A stretch of 12,511 nt of DNA, from positions 1-12,511 of the forward strand of contig DQOE01000048.1 of assembly GCA_015658765.1 (NCBI GenBank), in the 5' to 3' direction. Numbering within the stretch: position 1 is the first letter of the stretch; each line of letters opens with the position of its first letter. A program made the position numbers and the translations under genes. Positions 7,317-12,511 of the stretch are shown piece after piece. A model generated the notes under the pieces. It ran no database searches and was not told the origin of the DNA. It was given only the letters and a program-made list of their open reading frames with translations. This DNA comes from Verrucomicrobiota bacterium. GTDB taxonomy: Bacteria > Verrucomicrobiota > Verrucomicrobiia > Limisphaerales > UBA1096.

Positions 7317-10300
7317 CTACTGATCCCCCACGAGGCGCAACCTGAAAAAACCTGACCGCGATTGAAAGTGATCCAAGGGGGTCACCCTGTTTTCCCCGGT
7401 CGGGGCGAAAACCGGCTGGAACTGCTGCAACGTTTCCCAAGGCGTGTCGGCGGCCAAGCGGCGTTTGCCCTGAAGTTGGTACACCCGATGGGGCTTGGCT
7501 TGCCACTGGAGTTGGGGGGTTCCATCACGGCCGCGCTCCGCCTTGAGCCGGATCGCGCTGAACGGGTTCACCGGATCCGTTCCCGCTGCGAGTTCCCAGC
7601 GGTTGGCCAAGCCGTCTCCGTCAAAATCATCGCTTGGCAGGACATCACCGATATTCGACACGGCATCCCCGGGCTTGGCACGGACCACGCGCTGCTCCCA
7701 TTCGTCGGGGAGCTTGTCCGAGTCGGCATCAGTAGATTGGCTTGAGGTGAGCGACAGGTCGAAAAACAGGTCGGTGCTGTCCGGACGCGTGTTGAACAGG
7801 TGAACCGCCACAATGTTTTTTCCGGTCGCAAGCGACGGGATTTTCGCGGCCGGGATGACAGCGCTCCACTCCCTCGGTGCGAAATCCGACTCGCTGGCTC
7901 TGCCGTTGAACGGCAGTTCACCGGCCGGTAGCCCGACGCGGGCCAGTTCGAATCCGTTGATCCAAATGGCAAAGCCGTCGTCGTACGTTGCGTGAAACTG
8001 CAACGAACCCATGGAGTCCGGCGAGTCCAGTTCAATCTCATGTCGCAAATAGACGGTGGTGTAATTGTTGCGCATGTCGTTCAGCGCGGTTTGGACACCC
8101 TCCCGGCCGTAGCCGAAGGGGGCGGTGCCGGTTGTCCATGGGGCGTCGCTGAAGCCCTGTTTTTGCCATTCATTCCTTGGCTCCGAGGCCTCCTTTATGC
8201 CCTTGAGCCATTTCCATTGGCCTGATTTTGCCGCAATCCAAGTTTGGAATGTCCCTGTTTCCTGTGCTTGGAAAAGCACGGACTTTAGGCCGGACAATTC
8301 ACCGTTTACCGCCTCCAACAATTCAACCTTGAAGGCATCCGCCCCCGCAAGGTCGGGTATTTTCAGCGAAACATTCTTCGCCGTTTCTCCCGCTTGAAAA
8401 ACAAGTTTGCCATCTGCAACCACTTTGCCGGCCTCCCCATTTTTATTCATAACCCGAACCTTGAAACGAGCCTGCACCGGTCGGGTCGAGGGCCGGCTCA
8501 GGCCGACGGAAATCCGGCTTGGGGCGACGAGCCGATCCCAGCCCCTGAACCCAATGCCGGGCACAAACGGGGATTCAGATAAAAAGGGCGAAAGCAACCC
8601 GGAGTGTGCGGTGGGCTCCCAGACCCAGTTGTCAGGAAACGATTCATGGGGCTTGGAAAGATAATTGCGCTCGATTTTCATTCGGGAGATTTTTTCCGCC
8701 CACAAATCCCGGCTCATGCCCCAGACATCCCGTTGATTGAATATGGAAAGGGTGCCGGTCATGGAAAGAAAACCGAGGTGGCCGCCGCCGTAATTATCGC
8801 CAAAGCGCGCGCCGACCCCGTTGCCGGTGAGGAGGCAACGCTCCAGGGTGACATTCGGCGAGAGGTAGCCCACCTCGACAGCCTGCCCGCAGTTGATAAT
8901 GACCGAGTCGAGCACGCGCACGATTTTGTCAGCGCCGGACAGCGCCAAGCCCTCATGAAAGCAGCTCTCAATCCAACAACCGGAAACGGTCACCGTGCCC
9001 GGTGAATCCCCGCCGGCATCAATGCCGTCGTCCTTGCACCAGCCGATGAGCGTCCCGGAGATCTCGTGTTCGCCGAGGGTGAAATACAGCGCGTCATTGT
9101 CGCCGTCCTCGTAGGTGGCGCTGTCGCTTGGGAAATCGAGCAGCGCGCTGTCACGGATCGTCACGGAGCCGCCGTTGAACTGTCCAACGGTTTGGCACCG
9201 CTGCACCACACAGCGGTCCAGCGTGAGTTGGGCGGATTCGCCGTGGAACGCCTGCCCGGCGTTGTCGATGAAAAAGCAGTCCGCGAACGCTCCCTTGGCC
9301 CCTTCGCCGAGGAAAAATGCGGCCTGCTCGTTTCGGTGCGTGCCGGGAACATTATTGGCCACGAACCACCACGAGTTGCCGCCGCTGCCGGTGACAAAAG
9401 CCCAACTCGCTTCGGCTGACGCTGCGCTGCCCTTCAGCGTGATCCCGCCCCACGGCGCGTCCGGCGTTTCCGGGCAAAAAACGACCGGCGCTTCCTTCGT
9501 CCCCTCGACGATGAGCTTGCCCAGCACGGTCACCTCGGTCTTCGGCGCGAGCTTGATGACGCAACCCTGCTTTATAATGAGGGTGGCACCCTTTGCGACG
9601 GTCAAATTGGAGGTCACATGGATTCTGGACCCCTCCTTCCACGTCGTTGATTTTGTGACGGTGCCTTGCACTGCCTGCCACTTGGCATTGCCGATGGTGA
9701 TCGTTTTGTCTGCGGACAACGGCCCGGCCTTGAAGACAAGTTTTTTCGCTTCAACTTGATCCAGCAATCCTGAGCCGACCCCCCGCTTCATTGCGATGCT
9801 GTGCTCACCCTTGAGTTGGCCGTTGAAGTTCACGCGCCGGTTTTGCGAATCCATCATCATGGCAACCATGGGCACCGGCAGCCCGGCGGGGAAGCTCTTG
9901 GGCATGAACAGTTCCAGCCGGACGGTGCCTGCGGCGTTCGCGTTCAGCGCTTGGCCGGAGGCGACCGGGGGCAGCGGCGTCCACGGCGGCAGTGCCCACT
10001 CCGCTTGGCCACGAGCAGACTGGATCACGAAACGAACCAAGTGGAATTGCTCCCCTTCCGGTTCGGGCCGTTGCTCGACCGAGTTCAACTCGTGAAAGCC
10101 GGGGCGGGACACGTCAAACCAGGTTCCCGCAGGGATGCGTTGGCCGTCGAGCCAATATTTCGCCGGGGTGCTGCCGGTTTTGTTGACGCGGATGCGGACG
10201 GAGCCATTGGCGACCTGCTTGTCCGAGATTCCCTCGACGACGATCCCGCCGCTCACCCGCGCTTGGCCAAGCGCAGCCAGCAGGAGCGCCAGCGCTGGGG

Positions 10301-10337
10301 CAAAACAAAATTGTGATGCAGGTGGATTTGGTCGCAT
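7317..10337 (-). CDS. Exported beta-helix protein with jelly-roll and calcium-loop C-terminus
   Basis: A 1006-aa exported protein of unknown activity. Seen: a signal peptide (FAPALALLLAALGQA, cleavage near residue 26); an N-terminal beta-rich region (30-200); a right-handed parallel beta-helix (about 235-530) opening with a capping rung of the kind LTVAKGATLIIKQG, with a DDGID motif at 436-440 and Cys-containing rungs at 454-501; a Calx-beta-like sandwich (606-690); a jelly-roll module (700-865, YDDGFAIWINGFELARVG) clearly homologous to residues 1530-1695 of the downstream protein; TSP3-like calcium loops (870-925, DFDGDGLANRWELAAGTDP); and a terminal beta module ending FFRLRLVGDQ. Beta-helices of this kind occur in polysaccharide lyases, pectinases and adhesins. 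No full lyase catalytic set is evident, so carbohydrate binding or processing is only a guess. The start is supported by GGGAG seven bases upstream, immediately after the previous gene's stop. It has no lamin-tail domain, unlike both operon partners. Confidence 0.9.
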   Translation of the reverse strand: MRPNPPASQFCFAPALALLLAALGQARVSGGIVVEGISDKQVANGSVRIRVNKTGSTPAKYWLDGQRIPAGTWFDVSRPGFHELNSVEQRPEPEGEQFHLVRFVIQSARGQAEWALPPWTPLPPVASGQALNANAAGTVRLELFMPKSFPAGLPVPMVAMMMDSQNRRVNFNGQLKGEHSIAMKRGVGSGLLDQVEAKKLVFKAGPLSADKTITIGNAKWQAVQGTVTKSTTWKEGSRIHVTSNLTVAKGATLIIKQGCVIKLAPKTEVTVLGKLIVEGTKEAPVVFCPETPDAPWGGITLKGSAASAEASWAFVTGSGGNSWWFVANNVPGTHRNEQAAFFLGEGAKGAFADCFFIDNAGQAFHGESAQLTLDRCVVQRCQTVGQFNGGSVTIRDSALLDFPSDSATYEDGDNDALYFTLGEHEISGTLIGWCKDDGIDAGGDSPGTVTVSGCWIESCFHEGLALSGADKIVRVLDSVIINCGQAVEVGYLSPNVTLERCLLTGNGVGARFGDNYGGGHLGFLSMTGTLSIFNQRDVWGMSRDLWAEKISRMKIERNYLSKPHESFPDNWVWEPTAHSGLLSPFLSESPFVPGIGFRGWDRLVAPSRISVGLSRPSTRPVQARFKVRVMNKNGEAGKVVADGKLVFQAGETAKNVSLKIPDLAGADAFKVELLEAVNGELSGLKSVLFQAQETGTFQTWIAAKSGQWKWLKGIKEASEPRNEWQKQGFSDAPWTTGTAPFGYGREGVQTALNDMRNNYTTVYLRHEIELDSPDSMGSLQFHATYDDGFAIWINGFELARVGLPAGELPFNGRASESDFAPREWSAVIPAAKIPSLATGKNIVAVHLFNTRPDSTDLFFDLSLTSSQSTDADSDKLPDEWEQRVVRAKPGDAVSNIGDVLPSDDFDGDGLANRWELAAGTDPVNPFSAIRLKAERGRDGTPQLQWQAKPHRVYQLQGKRRLAADTPWETLQQFQPVFAPTGENRVTPLDHFQSRSGFFRLRLVGDQ
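10259..10274. repeat. Iterated palindrome copy, 16-bp perfect (GCGCTTGGCCAAGCGC)
   Basis: A 16-bp perfect palindrome identical to the copy at 4138-4153, within the signal-peptide coding region of the beta-helix gene and read as ALGQA. It thus sits at the probable signal cleavage site. Confidence 0.8.
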
Positions 10338-10344
10338 AAAACAA

Positions 10345-10349
10345 CTCCC
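10345..10349 (-). promoter_or_regulatory. Shine-Dalgarno GGGAG overlapping the operon junction
   Basis: On the - strand TGAGGGAG places the stop codon of the upstream CotH-like gene directly against a GGGAG ribosome-binding site, 7 nt before the ATG at 10337. This fixes the start of the beta-helix gene and suggests that ribosomes finishing the first gene can reinitiate on the second. Confidence 0.7.
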
Positions 10350-12511
10350 TCAGTACGGGAAAACCAGCAGCCGGAAGTAGCGCGCCGGCTGATCCCGCTC
10401 GATGAGTTCGCGCACCACCACCTCGCCGCTCGCTCCCGGGGCCAGGGTGCGAGTCGTTTTCCATTTGTCGCGTTCAAGGTGTTCGCGCGACTCAATGGAG
10501 TAAGTCCGGTTGGGTTGTGCCTGAAAACGCAGTTCCAGCTGGTCGTTGTCGCGAACCACCGCCAACTCAAGCCGGCTGGCTTGGTCGCGGGGATTCGTGC
10601 CACAAATGAATTCCTGCAGGTTGGTGAGCCCGTCCCCGTCCGGGTCGCCGCCGCCGTCGTTGGATTCCGGGTCGAGGCCATGCGCCAATTCCCAGTCGTT
10701 CGGCAGTCCGTCCGAATCGCTGTCGGCCGGCGATTCATTGGGCTTACCAGGGGTGGGGATCGTGAGGGATACCATGATGCCGTCGTTGTTTTCTGTATGT
10801 TTCAGACCCCGGGACGCGATGCCCTCAAAGTGGGCAAAGCTAGCCATCGTCCCCAAGCCGGTCAAATAGCCGCTGTCGATCTGCGAGAGAAAAAGCGAGC
10901 CGCCCGCCGGCCTGATTTCAAAACGCCCGGGAGCGCCCGGCCGGCTGTAATGCCGCTTGGCCTCGAGAACAAGAAAACCAGCGGGCGGGACGACCAGGCC
11001 GGTTGGTAGCCGGAACATGGCCAAGCGCGTCGAGCGATCGCTCAGGAACCAGCCGCCGATGTTCACTGCTTGGCCGGCCGGGTTGAACAGCTCGATCCAG
11101 CCGTTGTCGCCGCTCATCACTTCGTTGATCCACAGTGGCGGCTCAAGCGGGGCCAGCTCGTTCTCGGCCCTGCCCGGGGAGCCGCCGAGAAACAGGCCGG
11201 GCATCCAGCCGGCTTTTGACGACCACACCGCCGCTGCGCTGGTGGGATCGCGCAGGACGAGCGACAGCCCTTGGCCATCGGTCTGGCGGTGCCAGCTTCC
11301 CTTGTACGCGACGGAAAACACCGTTTCGCCCCAAGCAGTTTCCAGCCGGATGGCCTCGCCGCTGTTCGACAGTTTTCCGCTCCACGGGCCAAGCACGATT
11401 GCCTGCCGTCCTCCCGGCGTTGCCCGGATCAGTCCGGGGTTCTTGGCGATGATTAGCCGCCCGCCGGGCGGCAGTTGCTCGAGGCCGGCCTCTGCGAAAT
11501 CGTAAGTCATCCCGCCCACCAGACGCAGGTTGCCTAGAGCCAGGCTGCTCCAGCCTTTGTTTTGAAACTCGATGAATTCCGCGTCCGGATTGTCGGCCGG
11601 GTGATACATGATTTCCGTGATGCGAAGGGCATCCCGGAGCGGCTGGATCGACGGGGCGGAGGCGGTGAACTCCAAAGGGGCCGACCAGTGGCTGGTGCGG
11701 CCGGTGTTGTCCTTGAACAGCGCCCGCACGCGGTAGGTTTTGCCCGGCTCCACCGCGGACGGGGGGACGTGCACCTGCGGCGTGAACGCGGCCAACTCGC
11801 CCGAGTCCCACGCGGCGCGCCACTCGAAGAGCGGCAGACGGGCCGGTTGCGCGGCTGGATCGTAACCGGCGTCCACTGCGGCGATGCGCCATCGCATCGA
11901 GGCAAACGTGTCGTCGCCCTGGCGGTCGCTGAAGGGGCTCGTTTCAAAAAACAGGGCGTTGACCGGATGCCCATCGGGGCCTTTGTATGTGACCTCCGGC
12001 GTTTTGGGGATGCGGACTGAATCCCCCCCGGCTTTTGCCAGTTGATCCAGATAGGCCGCCCGCCCTCCGCTTGGCACAGTGGGACCCGTGCTGCCGGACC
12101 AACCCCGAAAGGCAAAGTTTTTCATGTCCCTGACCTTGGTCTCCATGGGGCCGAAATCACGGCCGTTGGGGGCGGAGCGCCAGCGATCCCGGTCCGCCAT
12201 CGAGATCTCGCCGATGAGGCCGGCCATGTGGTCGATCACGGGGTTGATGACCTCCTCTCTCCAAACCAAGTCGCGAAACTCCCGGATGAAATTGCGATAC
12301 TCCTGCCGGAAGGCCGCGGTGGCCTTCCCGGAAGTGATGGCGTTTTTCGGGTAGTCGATGCCTTGGCCCCAGTTCGGCCCCCACGACGCATCGGCATCCC
12401 ACGGCAGCACGGCTAAGCGGCCAAGCGGCGTCTCCATGCTGGGCTCGAAATACCAGGCCCGGTTCTTGGAATGCGAGTCGCGCGGCCAGTAGTCGTAATG
12501 CCGGATGGCCT
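10350..12511 (-). CDS. CotH-kinase-like / lamin-tail protein (5' end beyond window)
   Basis: The reading frame stays open through an internal ATG at 12437 to the right edge, adding 24 residues with CotH character (WPRDSHSKNRAWYFEPS), so the gene is truncated by the window and the visible part is 719 aa. Counting from the edge: C-terminal part of a CotH-like domain (1-140) with the conserved-type acidic motif LPWDADASWG (35-44); an Ig/FN3-like stretch (about 180-285, KTYRVRALFKDNTGRTSHW); lamin-tail 1 (294-450, ITEIMYHP...EFIEFQN); lamin-tail 2 (457-590, WINEVMSGDNGWIELFNP); TSP3-like calcium loops (592-645, DSDSDGLPNDWE and DPDGDGLTNLQEF); and a C-terminal beta module ending YFRLLVFPY. It is the most upstream visible gene of the operon, and its TGA is followed 12 nt later by the next ATG. 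The CotH motif here is closer to the consensus than that of the third gene. The target and secretion signal are unknown because the N-terminus is missing. Confidence 0.88.
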   Translation of the reverse strand, partial: AIRHYDYWPRDSHSKNRAWYFEPSMETPLGRLAVLPWDADASWGPNWGQGIDYPKNAITSGKATAAFRQEYRNFIREFRDLVWREEVINPVIDHMAGLIGEISMADRDRWRSAPNGRDFGPMETKVRDMKNFAFRGWSGSTGPTVPSGGRAAYLDQLAKAGGDSVRIPKTPEVTYKGPDGHPVNALFFETSPFSDRQGDDTFASMRWRIAAVDAGYDPAAQPARLPLFEWRAAWDSGELAAFTPQVHVPPSAVEPGKTYRVRALFKDNTGRTSHWSAPLEFTASAPSIQPLRDALRITEIMYHPADNPDAEFIEFQNKGWSSLALGNLRLVGGMTYDFAEAGLEQLPPGGRLIIAKNPGLIRATPGGRQAIVLGPWSGKLSNSGEAIRLETAWGETVFSVAYKGSWHRQTDGQGLSLVLRDPTSAAAVWSSKAGWMPGLFLGGSPGRAENELAPLEPPLWINEVMSGDNGWIELFNPAGQAVNIGGWFLSDRSTRLAMFRLPTGLVVPPAGFLVLEAKRHYSRPGAPGRFEIRPAGGSLFLSQIDSGYLTGLGTMASFAHFEGIASRGLKHTENNDGIMVSLTIPTPGKPNESPADSDSDGLPNDWELAHGLDPESNDGGGDPDGDGLTNLQEFICGTNPRDQASRLELAVVRDNDQLELRFQAQPNRTYSIESREHLERDKWKTTRTLAPGASGEVVVRELIERDQPARYFRLLVFPY

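Noticed and set aside
6255..7355. + strand reading frame (366 codons) opposite the N-terminus of the giant gene
   Set aside because: It is antisense to a well-supported lamin-tail and Ig-like region, crosses an operon junction and shows no domain or ribosome-binding site.
969..12511. LPXTG, PEP-CTERM or C-terminal transmembrane anchor in the operon proteins
   Set aside because: All three C-termini lack the motif and any hydrophobic segment followed by basic residues.

Overview
The window is a GC-rich (about 60% by eye), gene-dense bacterial segment. It carries one exported alpha/beta hydrolase on the + strand and three very large, apparently exported multidomain proteins on the - strand. The protein architecture (lamin-tail domains, CotH-like kinase domains, parallel beta-helices, DPDGDGLTN-type calcium loops and a common C-terminal beta module) is what I associate with Verrucomicrobiota, probably a Pedosphaera/Limisphaerales-type lineage, with Planctomycetota as second choice. 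That assignment is inference from protein style, not from any marker gene.

Layout. Positions 57-968 (+) encode an epoxide-hydrolase-like alpha/beta hydrolase with a probable signal peptide. Its stop codon directly abuts the stop codon of the convergent gene: TGA at 966-968 and TCA (TGA on the - strand) at 969-971. A 9-bp hairpin is centred on the junction. Positions 969-12511 hold a head-to-tail - strand operon. It is transcribed from beyond the right edge in the order CotH/lamin-tail protein (10350-12511, 5' end missing), beta-helix protein (7317-10337), then a 2112-residue lamin-tail/CotH/beta-helix protein (969-7307). Gaps between these genes are only 12 and 9 nt, so there is no intergenic stretch over 300 bases anywhere.

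The three operon proteins are assembled from one kit of modules. CotH-like domains occur in two, beta-helices in two, the same jelly-roll module in two and lamin-tail domains in two (five plus two copies). The thrombospondin-3-like calcium loops followed by a C-terminal beta module occur in all three. They look like co-expressed surface or secreted proteins that share a C-terminal export or anchoring signal; substrates and function are unknown.

The most striking non-coding-type signal is a highly iterated palindrome, GCTTGGCCAAGC. Five perfect copies and many half or near copies are scattered through all four genes, on both strands and in all three reading frames. The DNA word rather than the encoded peptide therefore seems to be what is maintained. 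I found no RNA genes, insertion sequences, CRISPR arrays or clear promoters.
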